The position numbers and the translations under genes are program-made. The notes under the pieces were generated by a model. That model saw only the letters and a program-made list of their open reading frames with translations. It did no database searches and was not told the DNA's origin. Of a DNA stretch of 64,000 nucleotides, positions 28,001-36,413 are shown piece after piece. This DNA is from Xanthomarina sp. F1114. Its GTDB lineage: Bacteria; Bacteroidota; Bacteroidia; Flavobacteriales; Flavobacteriaceae. Location: the NCBI RefSeq assembly GCF_026410255.1, contig NZ_JAPMLL010000010.1, forward strand, positions 1 through 64,000, read 5' to 3'. Position 1 is the first letter of the stretch; every line of letters begins with the position of its first letter.

Positions 28001-28121
28001 ACAATTTTAAAGCTTTCTGATAGTCTGCCAAATGATTGGTGTAGATTGCAGATTCCTGACTAAAAGCATTTAAATTAAAGCTAAAAGCAATAACAAAAAT
28101 TAGAATTCTAGGGATACTCAT
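25092..28121 (-). CDS. Large secreted tetratricopeptide-repeat protein
   Basis: A 1009-residue exported protein: signal peptide ending NAFSQ, then almost continuous TPR units (for example AQALFTEIQKTAETEVL, YYQLGYAYYKQNNYEKAISEFNKII, AYYHLGESYVELEKKQEALNAFRNA). At least 20 helical hairpins, with an acidic C-terminus (LPEDDED). This is a protein-protein scaffold, probably periplasmic or peripheral to the outer membrane. It precedes the barrel gene on the same strand. A TATCTTTG -7 box lies at 28145-28152 (minus strand). Confidence 0.85.
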   Translation of the reverse strand: MSIPRILIFVIAFSFNLNAFSQESAIYTNHLADYQKALKLYDNQQYAAAQALFTEIQKTAETEVLQSDCAFYIANSAIRLNQRNADQLMERFVKDYPTSTKRNTAYVDVAEYYFKNGKYAHAKKWYDKVDENSLARNEREKFNFNNGYVAFTTKNFKDARKYLTRVENSQKYGSQAKYYIGFMAYESDDYNQANQYFDQVSDNDKYREKLSYYQADLNFKLGKFEEAIKLAKEQLPNSDRYEVSELNKIIGESYFNLEKYAEAIPYLTEYRGRKGKWNNTDYYQLGYAYYKQNNYEKAISEFNKIIDGNNSVAQNAYYHLGESYVELEKKQEALNAFRNASQMDFDLKIQEDAWLNYAKISYEIGNPYQSAPQVLTSYLTKYPNTAYKEEVETLLIDSYITSKNYQEALQLLKGKNSFENKVAYQKVTFYRGLELYDDAKYQEALEMFSSSLKEPRDARFTTRATFWKAETNYVLTNYEDALIGFKQFQQQANASETPENKNINYNLAYTYFKQKNYTQAISHYKQYISNVKNDAIRLNDAYLRLGDAHFVSSQYGNAIKAYDEAIKINKIDADYAFFQQAISYGYEGKSAKKISELENFLQKYPNSNLRDDAMFDLGNSYVKANEDVKALKIYSKLQADYKMSTFVPRSMLRQGLIHYNKSDNEQALNTFKTVAKDYPGTPEANQAVATARLIYIDLGRVNDYATWVRTLDYMEVTDADLDNTTYESAEKKYIDNKTDDAIKQFNSYLNQFPKGLNSLKAHFYLAQLYYKKGLKENAAPHYQYVADASPSEFTEESLSKVSQIYLEKKDWIQSIPVLKRLEQEASFPQNVIFAQSNLMKANYQLNKYTEAVSYAEKVLNQGVVDTKIKSDAHLIIARSAIKTKNEERAKTAYAEVEKTATGEAAAEALYYNAYFKNRAGSYEASNEVVQRLAKDFSSYKYFSAKGLVLMAKNFYQLDDAFQATYILESVIENFKEFSEVVTQAQEELSKIKTEQAKTNASILPEDDED

Positions 28122-28144
28122 AGAGGCGTTTTTACAATTAAAAT

Positions 28145-28152
28145 CAAAGATA
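28145..28152 (-). promoter_or_regulatory. -7 box upstream of the TPR gene
   Basis: The minus strand reads TATCTTTG, an exact TAnnTTTG match, 24 bp upstream of the TPR protein start. No -33 TTG is found at 18-20 nt. Confidence 0.4.
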
Positions 28153-28341
28153 ATTCAATCTTAATTTTATAACGTTAGAATTATGTTATAATTATAAACA
28201 GACTTGTTATTATTGTATTTTGGCTTCAGAATTAGTTCGTTTTAAAGTTTGGTTCTATTTTTATAAATTGAGAAATATTTCATTAGTATTAAATCTTAAC
28301 TCGTTACTTTTACAAATCTTAAGAAAGGTAGAATCTATTGT

Positions 28342-29070
28342 ATGCAAAAAACCTGTGTAATTATTCCTTGTTATAATGAAGAGTTTAGATTTCAAACTGA
28401 AGATTTTAATACCTTTTTAAAAAATCATCACGAAATAGACTTATGCTTTGTCAACGATGGCAGCTCTGATAATACCGTCTCTTTATTAACCAATTTACAA
28501 TCAAAGTTTGATAATGTTTCGGTGTTTAATCTTGAAGAAAATGTAGGAAAGGCTGAAGCTATTAGATATGCTGTATTAAACTTAGATGCCGAGAAATATC
28601 AATACCTGGCTTATTTAGATGCTGACCTATCTACTTCTTTAGATGAAATACTACGCTTAACTACATTTACCTCCAATACAGCAAAATTTATAATTGGATC
28701 TCGCATAAAAAAACTAAACTCATCTATAGAAAGAAGTCAAATACGACATATTTCAGGAAGGTTTTTGGCTACAGTGGTACACACATTTATATTAAAAATG
28801 CCTATTTACGATACCCAATGTGGTGCTAAAGTAATTGAAACAAAATTAGCTAAAGAGATTTTTGAAGAAGCTTTTGTTAGTAAGTGGTTATTTGACGTAG
28901 AACTCCTGCTAAGAACTAGCAAATTAAAGGGAAACGATTTTTGCAAGGAAGCCATTCTTGAAGTGCCTCTGAAAAAATGGCATGATAAAGGAAATTCAAA
29001 AATCACCTTTTTCGATTTATTAAAAGTTCCTACAGATTTAATTAAAATTTATTTTCAATATCGGAAATAA
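28342..29070 (+). CDS. Family 2 glycosyltransferase (dolichol-phosphate mannosyltransferase-like)
   Basis: A 242-residue GT-A enzyme: CVIIPCYNEE at 5-14, FVNDGSSDNT nucleotide-sugar loop, and the metal-binding AYLDADLSTSLDEI. The KWLFDVELLLR and VPLKKWHDKGNSK blocks match polyprenyl-phosphate sugar synthases. No transmembrane tail. It lies 1 bp before the GT-C-like gene, which fits a pair that makes and uses a lipid-linked sugar donor. Confidence 0.85.
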   Translation: MQKTCVIIPCYNEEFRFQTEDFNTFLKNHHEIDLCFVNDGSSDNTVSLLTNLQSKFDNVSVFNLEENVGKAEAIRYAVLNLDAEKYQYLAYLDADLSTSLDEILRLTTFTSNTAKFIIGSRIKKLNSSIERSQIRHISGRFLATVVHTFILKMPIYDTQCGAKVIETKLAKEIFEEAFVSKWLFDVELLLRTSKLKGNDFCKEAILEVPLKKWHDKGNSKITFFDLLKVPTDLIKIYFQYRK

Positions 29071-29071
29071 C

Positions 29072-30418
29072 ATGTTTAAAAAATTAAATACATATATTAA
29101 TAAATATCCCTTAGCTATTTTGCTTAGTTATGGCATTATTATAAGGTTATTGGTGTTTATTTTTTACCAGGGTGTTACCATTTACCCAGATTCTGAAGAC
29201 TATCTCAATCTAGCAAATTATCTATTAAATTTTAGTTTAGAAAACTATTCTGGAGAACGCACTCCTGGCCTGCCTTTATTAATAGCTTTAGTTGGCGGAA
29301 ATATATACCTCACAGTCTTTATCCAAAACTTACTCGGTCTTTTAAGTCTTTATCTTATTTTCGATTTCAGCAAAACAAAAACCGGAAGCACAAAAACAGC
29401 CTTTTGGATAGCTTTTATTACAACATCATTTTTACATTTCGTTTTTTACGAGTTTGCTATTCTAACAGAAACACTCGCCCTGTTTTTTCTGTTTTTATCC
29501 TTTTGGTATCTTCAAAAATTTAAAGTTTTAAAATCTGAAACCTCGCTAAAACATTATATAATATTATCAATTATATTGAGCTTTCTGTACCTGATAAGGC
29601 CAATGTTTATATATGTTCCTATTGGTTTTTCGCTGTTCTATTTAGTAAAAAACTTCAACTTCGGAATAAGACAAGTTCTTTTAAAAGCAGTTATATTAAG
29701 CTTTTTACCACTACTTACATTTTATGGTTGGTGTTCTTTAAACGAAAGAAATATTGGACAGTTTACTAGCTCGTATTATTTTGGAATGAATTTAGCCCAA
29801 ATGACTACCTCCTTTTTTGAAAAAGCGCCCGATGAAGATGCCTTAATAAGAGATGTTTTTGTGAAAAACAGAGATTATATTGAAGAAAACCTACCCTATT
29901 ACAAATACCCTATGACAGCTTGGTATGCCTACGATGAATTGTTAGAGGAAACAAATTTAACAAAACATGAGCTAGTGCTGGAGTTTGGTAGAATTTCTAA
30001 AGCGTTAATAAAAAACAATCCAGATTTATATGCAAAACAAGTATTGGTTTCCTTTAGAGACTTTTGGTTTACCACAACACTTTTATGGAATGTAGAAAAA
30101 TTTGAAAATTTCTATATTAGAAAAGGACTTATTGGCTTATGGATATATTTACAGAATTATTTACTCATTCTTTTAAATATATTGTTCTTAATTTTTTCTA
30201 TAAAAAAACTCTTCCATTTTTTTAAATCTAAATGTCAGATTTTCGACCTCGACTTATTAATTGTTGCCATTGTTCTTTCCGGATCTTTGGCGCAAGCCTT
30301 AGTAGCTTATGGTTCAAATTCTAGATTTTCCTTTCCCTATTTCCCTTTAATTGTTTACTTTGTGGTGGTAAATATAATGACCCTAAAAAACAACTATGCA
30401 AAACGTACTTTATCTTAA
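29072..30418 (+). CDS. Multi-pass GT-C-like glycosyltransferase (family 39-like)
   Basis: A 448-residue integral membrane protein with about 10 hydrophobic helices. The first periplasmic loop carries YPDSEDYLNLA and ERTPGLP, the arrangement of acidic residues found in GT-C enzymes that use polyprenyl-phosphate sugars. Product unknown. It overlaps ftsE by 23 bp. A similar protein is at 40012-41295. Confidence 0.72.
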   Translation: MFKKLNTYINKYPLAILLSYGIIIRLLVFIFYQGVTIYPDSEDYLNLANYLLNFSLENYSGERTPGLPLLIALVGGNIYLTVFIQNLLGLLSLYLIFDFSKTKTGSTKTAFWIAFITTSFLHFVFYEFAILTETLALFFLFLSFWYLQKFKVLKSETSLKHYIILSIILSFLYLIRPMFIYVPIGFSLFYLVKNFNFGIRQVLLKAVILSFLPLLTFYGWCSLNERNIGQFTSSYYFGMNLAQMTTSFFEKAPDEDALIRDVFVKNRDYIEENLPYYKYPMTAWYAYDELLEETNLTKHELVLEFGRISKALIKNNPDLYAKQVLVSFRDFWFTTTLLWNVEKFENFYIRKGLIGLWIYLQNYLLILLNILFLIFSIKKLFHFFKSKCQIFDLDLLIVAIVLSGSLAQALVAYGSNSRFSFPYFPLIVYFVVVNIMTLKNNYAKRTLS

Positions 30419-31085
30419 AGATGCTTCTATATTTCAAGGTGAAAACCTTGTACTTTCCAATATTAATATTGAAATAAACAAAGGTGAGTTTGTTTATTTA
30501 ATAGGAAAAACTGGAACTGGAAAAAGTAGTTTTATGAAAACTCTTTACGCCGATTTACCCTTAAATAAAGGAGAAGGAAGTATTGTAGATTTTAATTTAA
30601 GAACTTTAAAAGAAAAAGATATTCCGTTTTTAAGACGAAAATTAGGGGTTGTTTTTCAAGATTTTAAATTGCTAACAGATAGAACTATAAACGACAATCT
30701 GTTATTTGTTTTAAAAGCTACTGGATGGAAAAACAAAAACGATATGAATACTCGTGTAGATGAAGTTTTGAAAAAAGTTGATATGAAAACCAAAGGTTTT
30801 AAATATCCTCACGAACTTTCTGGTGGCGAGCAGCAACGGGTAGCTATAGCCAGAGCTTTACTTAACGATCCGGAGTTAATTCTAGCAGATGAGCCTACAG
30901 GAAATCTAGACCCTCAAACGAGTATTGAGGTTATGGAAGTTTTACAGGAGATTAATAAGAATGGAAATACTATTTTAATGGCAACTCACGATTATGCTTT
31001 GCTTTTAAAATACCCGAGTAAAACTCTTAAATGCGACGAGAACCAAGTGTTTGAAGTGGTACAACGTAGCAAACCTACTACGTAA
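30396..31085 (+). CDS. ftsE: ABC ATPase FtsE
   Basis: A 229-residue ATPase: Walker [10 protein letters not shown] (37-45), signature [15 protein letters not shown], Walker [14 protein letters not shown]-loop ATHDYA. Sequence and length match FtsE, which with FtsX controls septal murein hydrolases. ftsX is not in the window. The ATG at 30396 lies inside the end of the preceding membrane glycosyltransferase gene, so translation may be coupled. Confidence 0.85.
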   Translation: MQNVLYLKDASIFQGENLVLSNINIEINKGEFVYLIGKTGTGKSSFMKTLYADLPLNKGEGSIVDFNLRTLKEKDIPFLRRKLGVVFQDFKLLTDRTINDNLLFVLKATGWKNKNDMNTRVDEVLKKVDMKTKGFKYPHELSGGEQQRVAIARALLNDPELILADEPTGNLDPQTSIEVMEVLQEINKNGNTILMATHDYALLLKYPSKTLKCDENQVFEVVQRSKPTT

Positions 31086-31211
31086 TTTTAGTCTTAGAAA
31101 GTGATACCAAAACATGATTTCTTATATATCGGACTATGATTCTTACAGGTAATTAGTAGTGACTTAACACATATATAGCATTTCAACAAAAAACCATCAA
31201 ATCTCTACTCT

Positions 31212-31742
31212 ATGATTCTTGAAAATATAATTCCTATTTTAATAGTCTCAATCCTAATGGCTTATCTTTACAGTGCTTCAAAGAAAGCACCGAAAAGAAA
31301 TAAAGATAACGATATCATTCTTCAATTACCAAAGCTGTATTTATGGGTTGGAATTATAGTTTTAATAGCTGGTATGGGTTTATTTATTTTCGCTTCCTTT
31401 TTTGCTAATGGAACTGACAAAACTCTAGCATCTATTTCTGGTATAATAGCAATAATTACCGGGTTAATTCTGTTTTCTAAAGCATATATAGCCCATATTA
31501 AAATAACAGATACCGGAATTGTAGAAACAACTATGTTTGGAAAAGTGAACGAAATGAAATGGAAAGAAATAAAAGACTTCTCTTTTGGAAAAGTTAGTTC
31601 CGAATTAAAAATTATCAGTTCAGACAATACCATTAAAGCCCATATGCATTTAGTTGGATTCCAGGACCTAGTTTCCATATTAGAAGAGAAAACCGGAAAA
31701 TCCAGACTTGATAAAGGCATACCAGATGGAGTAAAAAAATAA
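31212..31742 (+). CDS. Membrane protein with PH-like C-terminal domain
   Basis: A 176-residue protein with three hydrophobic segments (about 5-22, 45-68, 76-95) and a cytoplasmic tail that looks like a small bacterial PH/YdbT-type domain (IKITDTGIVETTMFGKVNEMKWKEIKDFSF). Function unknown. It is 126 bp behind ftsE. The opposite-strand reading frame over the same bases has no such structure and is a shadow. Confidence 0.6.
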   Translation: MILENIIPILIVSILMAYLYSASKKAPKRNKDNDIILQLPKLYLWVGIIVLIAGMGLFIFASFFANGTDKTLASISGIIAIITGLILFSKAYIAHIKITDTGIVETTMFGKVNEMKWKEIKDFSFGKVSSELKIISSDNTIKAHMHLVGFQDLVSILEEKTGKSRLDKGIPDGVKK

Positions 31743-31835
31743 TTACATAAAACTTCCAAATGGTTTTTTAGTTTGAACTATTGAACTTACAAAAAGTGTT
31801 CATCATATTAATTTTGAAATATTATTAAAGCGCAG

Positions 31836-32729
31836 ATGCTGTCTATATTAATTCCCACATACAATTATAATATTACTACTCTTGTTGCTAAAATACATGA
31901 GCAAATTACCCAGCTCAATATCCCGTTTGAAATTTGCTGTTATGATGATGGTTCTACCAATCAAACCATTATAAGTTCCAATAAAAGCATTAATAAATTA
32001 ACCAACACTTCTTATCATATTTTAAGTAAAAACATGGGGAGAAGCGCTGTTAGAAATCTATTAGCCAAGGATGCCAAATATAAATGGTTGCTGTTTTTAG
32101 ATGCCGATGTTATTCCAAAAAGCACCAATTTTATTTCCAGATATTTAGATGCTATTACAGAAACTTCACAAGTTATTTATGGCGGCATTTTATATAAAGA
32201 AGAAAGACCACACCAAAATAATTTACTGCGTTGGGTGTATGGAAATGAACGAGAAGCCCTTAATGCAATAGAACGAAATAAGAATAAATACTTAACATTC
32301 TTAACTCTAAATTTTCTAATTAAAAAAAGTGTTTTTTCTAAAGTTTCTTTTAATGAAGATATTCCTAATTTAAGACATGAAGACACACTCTTTTCTTACA
32401 ATTTAAAAGTTGAAAATATAAAAGTAGAGCATATTGAGAACCCAGCTTACCACATGGGCTTAGAAGAAAGCGATCATTTTTTTAAGAAGTCTTTGGAATC
32501 TGTTGATGCTTTATATTTATTCTTAAATCAAGGACTTATTCCAAAAGATTACACCAAAATTACACGCGTATTTTTTAAACTAAAAAAATTCGGACTCCAT
32601 TATATTTTAGCTCTAGTTTATAAAGTTTTTAAAGGCTATTTTAAAAGAAATTTGCTTTCCAAAAAACCTTCGCTATTCATTTTCGATTTATGTAGATTAA
32701 GTTACCTTTGTAGTCTATACACGCGATAA
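31836..32729 (+). CDS. Family 2 glycosyltransferase
   Basis: A 297-residue GT-A transferase: MLSILIPTYNYN start, CCYDDGSTNQT, and LLFLDADVIPKSTNF as the DxD region. The later block NLRHEDTLFSYNLK carries the likely catalytic base (ED). It is contiguous with the next transferase (stop and start adjacent), so the two are one unit. Confidence 0.85.
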   Translation: MLSILIPTYNYNITTLVAKIHEQITQLNIPFEICCYDDGSTNQTIISSNKSINKLTNTSYHILSKNMGRSAVRNLLAKDAKYKWLLFLDADVIPKSTNFISRYLDAITETSQVIYGGILYKEERPHQNNLLRWVYGNEREALNAIERNKNKYLTFLTLNFLIKKSVFSKVSFNEDIPNLRHEDTLFSYNLKVENIKVEHIENPAYHMGLEESDHFFKKSLESVDALYLFLNQGLIPKDYTKITRVFFKLKKFGLHYILALVYKVFKGYFKRNLLSKKPSLFIFDLCRLSYLCSLYTR

Positions 32730-33668
32730 ATGCCATTATTTTCCATAATCATTCCATTGTACAATAAAGAAAATTTTATTGTAAAAACCGTTCAGAGTGC
32801 TTTAGACCAAACCTGTCCGGACTTTGAAATAATTATAATCAACGATGGCTCTACAGATTCAAGTTTAAAACAGGTTAAAAATTTAACAGATTCTAGAATT
32901 AGAATTTTTAATATTGAAAACCAGGGGGTTTCTCATGCTAGAAATTTTGGTATTACAAAAGCGTCTGCCGAGTATATAGCGTTTTTAGATGCAGACGACT
33001 TATGGTTACCCAATCATTTAGAAGCATTAAAAAATTTGATTGATACCTATCCTGATTGCGGACTTTACGCCAGTGCTTACGAAAAGAAAATAGGACATAT
33101 ATCTATAGCATCAAATTACCTAAACATTCCACAAAATTGGACAGGAATTGTAGACGACTTTTTTAAATCTAGTTTAGTGAGTTGTATTGCCTGGACTTCG
33201 GCAGTAGTTGTACCAAAAACTGTTTTAAAAAACCTAGGTGGTTTTGATGAAAAAATTACACTTGGCGCTGGAGAAGACACCGATTTATGGATACGAATAG
33301 CACTCCAATACCAAGTTGCTTTCAATAACCATGTTACGGCAATTTATAATCTACACGCAGAAAACAGGATTTCTAATTCCAACACTAATCTACGTCAGTT
33401 TTTAGATTTAGATGTTTATGAAGAAGCTGCTAAAAAGAATCCTTCGCTTAAAAAGTATTTAGATGTAAATCGGTTTTCTATTGCACTCCAATATAAGCTA
33501 GTTAATAATAAAAAGCAGCAAGCATATTATATAAATAATTTAGACAGAGGAAATTTAAATTACAAGCAACGGTTTTTATTAAATTGCCATAAAAATACGC
33601 TGGTTTTACTTTTAAAAACCCAACATATTTTACGCCAATTACATATAGATTTAAGTCCGTTTAAATAG
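32730..33668 (+). CDS. Family 2 glycosyltransferase
   Basis: A 312-residue GT-A transferase: FSIIIPLYNKENFI, IINDGSTDSS, AFLDADDLWLPNHLEAL and GEDTDLWIRIAL. Sugar specificity is not visible. Its 3' end overlaps the convergent isomerase gene by 18 bp, so no terminator separates them. Confidence 0.87.
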   Translation: MPLFSIIIPLYNKENFIVKTVQSALDQTCPDFEIIIINDGSTDSSLKQVKNLTDSRIRIFNIENQGVSHARNFGITKASAEYIAFLDADDLWLPNHLEALKNLIDTYPDCGLYASAYEKKIGHISIASNYLNIPQNWTGIVDDFFKSSLVSCIAWTSAVVVPKTVLKNLGGFDEKITLGAGEDTDLWIRIALQYQVAFNNHVTAIYNLHAENRISNSNTNLRQFLDLDVYEEAAKKNPSLKKYLDVNRFSIALQYKLVNNKKQQAYYINNLDRGNLNYKQRFLLNCHKNTLVLLLKTQHILRQLHIDLSPFK

Positions 33669-34061
33669 CTTAAAATCTTCGTAATCACGAATATAATCAG
33701 ACTCATCATACTCTTCAGACGCCAATACTAAACATACTGATCCTGAAGAGAAATTACCAATCTCTCTCCATATACCAGGTACAATTAACAGACCTTTATC
33801 CGGTTTATTAAGTGTGATTTTTGTTTCATTTTCACCATCTTTTAAATGCACTTCGAAGCTTCCACTTAAAGCGACCAAAACTTGATATAATTTTTTATGA
33901 GCATGACCTCCACGATGGGCAGAACTTGGTACATCATACAAATAATATACACGATTAATATGAAAAGGGATTATATCTTTTTCTATAAAAGCCAGATTCC
34001 CTCGTGGATCCTGAACTTTTGGGATGTCTATTATTTCTAAATTTTTTATGCTGGTAATCAT
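33651..34061 (-). CDS. WxcM/FdtA-like dTDP-sugar 3,4-ketoisomerase
   Basis: A cupin of the WxcM-like (FdtA/QdtA) family that converts dTDP-4-keto-6-deoxyglucose to the 3-keto form for 3-amino-3,6-dideoxyhexose synthesis. The start at 34061 (MITSIKNLEIIDIPKVQDPRGNLAFIE) gives 136 residues and an ATGA overlap with the upstream glycosyltransferase stop. The catalytic His pair is in RGGHAHKKLYQVL. Key block IVPGIWREIGNFS is present. Partner aminotransferase lies at 37721-38821. Confidence 0.85.
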   Translation of the reverse strand: MITSIKNLEIIDIPKVQDPRGNLAFIEKDIIPFHINRVYYLYDVPSSAHRGGHAHKKLYQVLVALSGSFEVHLKDGENETKITLNKPDKGLLIVPGIWREIGNFSSGSVCLVLASEEYDESDYIRDYEDFKLFKRT

Positions 34062-35161
34062 ACTGTGTTTTTTAATAAATCTTCCCATTGTAGTGCTATA
34101 TGCTCCATAGAAAACGGCAAGACACTTTTTCTAGCATTTTCTTTACATGTAAGATATAAAGCGTCATCAAAGATAAAACTATTCATGGCTTCTGCGAATG
34201 CATTCACATTAAAATTTGCAACCAATAAACCATTAAATCCATGTTTTATTATTTCGTTAGGACCCGATTTACAATCTACAGAAATAACGGGTGTTTCTAA
34301 ACAGAGAGATTCGGGTATAACAAGAGGAAATCCTTCATACCTACTGGTAAGAACAGTATATAAAGCTTTTTTGACATAAGGAAACGGATTTTTTATCTGA
34401 GGCTTAAATACAACGTCATTGCTTAATTGCAAGTCTTCTGCATATTGAATAAGATGCTGTTGGTCCGGACCATTTCCTAAAAGCAATAGTTTTATATTAT
34501 TGGAACTAAGTTTAGATGCTTTATATGCTTCTAAAAGAAGTTCTATATTTTTTGAAGAATTATCCAAGCGTCCATAAAACAAAATAAAACCTTCGTTTAA
34601 AAGTTTGTCTGTAACTGGCTCTTCTGCGCGTTTTTGAATCTCTTCAAAAAGAAAAGAATTATAAATAGTTTGAATCTTGGTTAGCTGATATTCATTTTTA
34701 TAAAAGTCTGTAATTGCTTTAGAAACGCCTACCATAATTTCGTTTTTGTATAAATACGTATTTAAAGCAGGGTACTTGGTAAACATAATCGAGGTTTCAA
34801 ACGAATGAATAACATAAATAGTCGGACTTTTATAAATGAATTTGGTAATAATAAATTCACGATATGCCTGAACCCGAGATCGATGATCTATAATAATATC
34901 AAAATTCTGTTCTTTTAAATAGTGTTTAAATTTTAAAAGCCTTGACATTCTATTCCAAACAGAATTCTTCTCACTCTTATAAAGTCCCAAATTAAACAAA
35001 GTCCCAGAATACGCGTAAAACACTTCAGGAAAAACAGTTACAATATGAACCTGATATCCTAGCTTAGCAAGCATTTGAGATTGAATGGCAGCCGAATGCT
35101 GCGCACCTCCTTTTCCTAAAGAAGATACAACCAAACAAATCTTTTTATTGTTACTTTGCAC
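34058..35161 (-). CDS. Family 4 glycosyltransferase
   Basis: A 367-residue GT-B enzyme with VVSSLGKGGAQHSAA at the N-terminus, and the retaining GT4 C-terminal block LTSRYEGFPLVIPESLCLETPVISVDCKSGPNEII including the EGFP and E-x7-E pattern. It is translationally coupled (ATGA) to the isomerase gene downstream. Confidence 0.88.
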   Translation of the reverse strand: MQSNNKKICLVVSSLGKGGAQHSAAIQSQMLAKLGYQVHIVTVFPEVFYAYSGTLFNLGLYKSEKNSVWNRMSRLLKFKHYLKEQNFDIIIDHRSRVQAYREFIITKFIYKSPTIYVIHSFETSIMFTKYPALNTYLYKNEIMVGVSKAITDFYKNEYQLTKIQTIYNSFLFEEIQKRAEEPVTDKLLNEGFILFYGRLDNSSKNIELLLEAYKASKLSSNNIKLLLLGNGPDQQHLIQYAEDLQLSNDVVFKPQIKNPFPYVKKALYTVLTSRYEGFPLVIPESLCLETPVISVDCKSGPNEIIKHGFNGLLVANFNVNAFAEAMNSFIFDDALYLTCKENARKSVLPFSMEHIALQWEDLLKNTV

Positions 35162-35264
35162 AGATGAGATTTAAAAAATCAAATATAATAAATGAAATAG
35201 CGCTTAGTCTAAATAAAGTCTTTTAAATTGCTTTTTCAAATTAGGCACTAAACTAATAATTAAA

Positions 35265-36413
35265 ATGAAAATCTTACTTCTTGGTGAATATAGCAGATTA
35301 CACAACTCTCTTAAAGAAGGACTGCAAGAATTGGGTCATGAAGTAGTAATTGCCGGAACCTCTGATGGTTTTAAAAAATACCCTGTTGATATCTGTTTTA
35401 AAGAGAATTACAAAACAGGAGCATCCTTACTTTCCAAAAAGGTAATTAATAAGTTAACAAAAACGGATTTGACGTCAATAGACCTTCAAAACCAGTTTAA
35501 GAAACATCAAAATAACTTAAAAGGATATGATGTTGTTCAATTAATAAACGAAAACAGTTTTTATACAGTTCCAAAAATTGAAAAAAAGCTACTGGATTTT
35601 ATATTTTCAAATAACAAAAATGTTTTTCTTTTATCCTGTGGTGCCGATGTTCCAAGCGTAGAATATGCCTTTCAGAAAAAATTTAAATACTCTATTTTAG
35701 ATCCCTATTTTGAAGGCAAATTATCAAAAAGAGATTATTGGTCTGTCCTTAAGTATTTAACAAAACCATATCAAGACCTTCATAAATATATTTACAAACA
35801 TATACAAGGTGTTATAGCTTCAGATTTAGATTATCATATTCCATTAAAGGACCATAAGCAGTATCTGGGATTAATCCCTAACCCTATTAACACTAAAAAA
35901 CTTGTGTATTCTCCATTAGATCTTTCAGATAAAATTGTAATTTTTCATGGAGTGAATTCTGAAAATTATATTAAAAAAGGAGGTCCCTTTTTCGATTCAG
36001 CTTTAAAAATTATAGCTGATAAATATCCGGATAAAGTTGAAATAATTAGAACAGAAGACCTTCCATATAATCTATATCTGGAAAAGTATAATCGCGCACA
36101 TATTATACTGGATCAAGTTTTAGCCTACGATCAAGGTTTTAATGCCTTAGAGGCTATGTCTAGAGGGAAAGTGGTATTTACTGGGGCCGAGCATGAATGG
36201 CTAGATTATTATAATCTAAAAGAAAATACGGTGGCAATAAACGCTTTGCCTCAAGTTTCTAATTTAGTAAAACACTTAGAATGGTTAATAGACCAACCCG
36301 AAAACCTTTTAGAAATCTCCAAAAACGCGCGTGCATTTGTTGAGAAAGAGCACGACTATATAAACATAGCTCGAACTTATTTAGATACCTGGAAAAATCA
36401 CTCTAAGGTTTAA
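35265..36413 (+). CDS. GT-B fold glycosyltransferase
   Basis: A 382-residue protein: MKILLLGEYSRLHNSLKEGLQELGHEVVIAG start, GLIPNPINTKKL, IFHGVNSENYIKKGGPFF and the donor-binding region HIILDQVLAYDQGFNALEAMSRGKVVFTGAEHEW. This fits a GT4-like transferase with a weakly conserved donor site. It is divergent from the GT4 gene and its stop codon shares TTAA with the convergent flippase gene. Confidence 0.72.
   Translation: MKILLLGEYSRLHNSLKEGLQELGHEVVIAGTSDGFKKYPVDICFKENYKTGASLLSKKVINKLTKTDLTSIDLQNQFKKHQNNLKGYDVVQLINENSFYTVPKIEKKLLDFIFSNNKNVFLLSCGADVPSVEYAFQKKFKYSILDPYFEGKLSKRDYWSVLKYLTKPYQDLHKYIYKHIQGVIASDLDYHIPLKDHKQYLGLIPNPINTKKLVYSPLDLSDKIVIFHGVNSENYIKKGGPFFDSALKIIADKYPDKVEIIRTEDLPYNLYLEKYNRAHIILDQVLAYDQGFNALEAMSRGKVVFTGAEHEWLDYYNLKENTVAINALPQVSNLVKHLEWLIDQPENLLEISKNARAFVEKEHDYINIARTYLDTWKNHSKV

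Noticed and set aside
31322-31759. 145-codon open frame on the minus strand
   Set aside because: It is opposite a plus-strand gene with clear membrane helices and a coherent C-terminal domain; the minus frame has no recognisable features.
34065-34379. 104-codon open frame on the plus strand
   Set aside because: It lies inside the conserved C-terminal GT4 motifs on the opposite strand and is a shadow.
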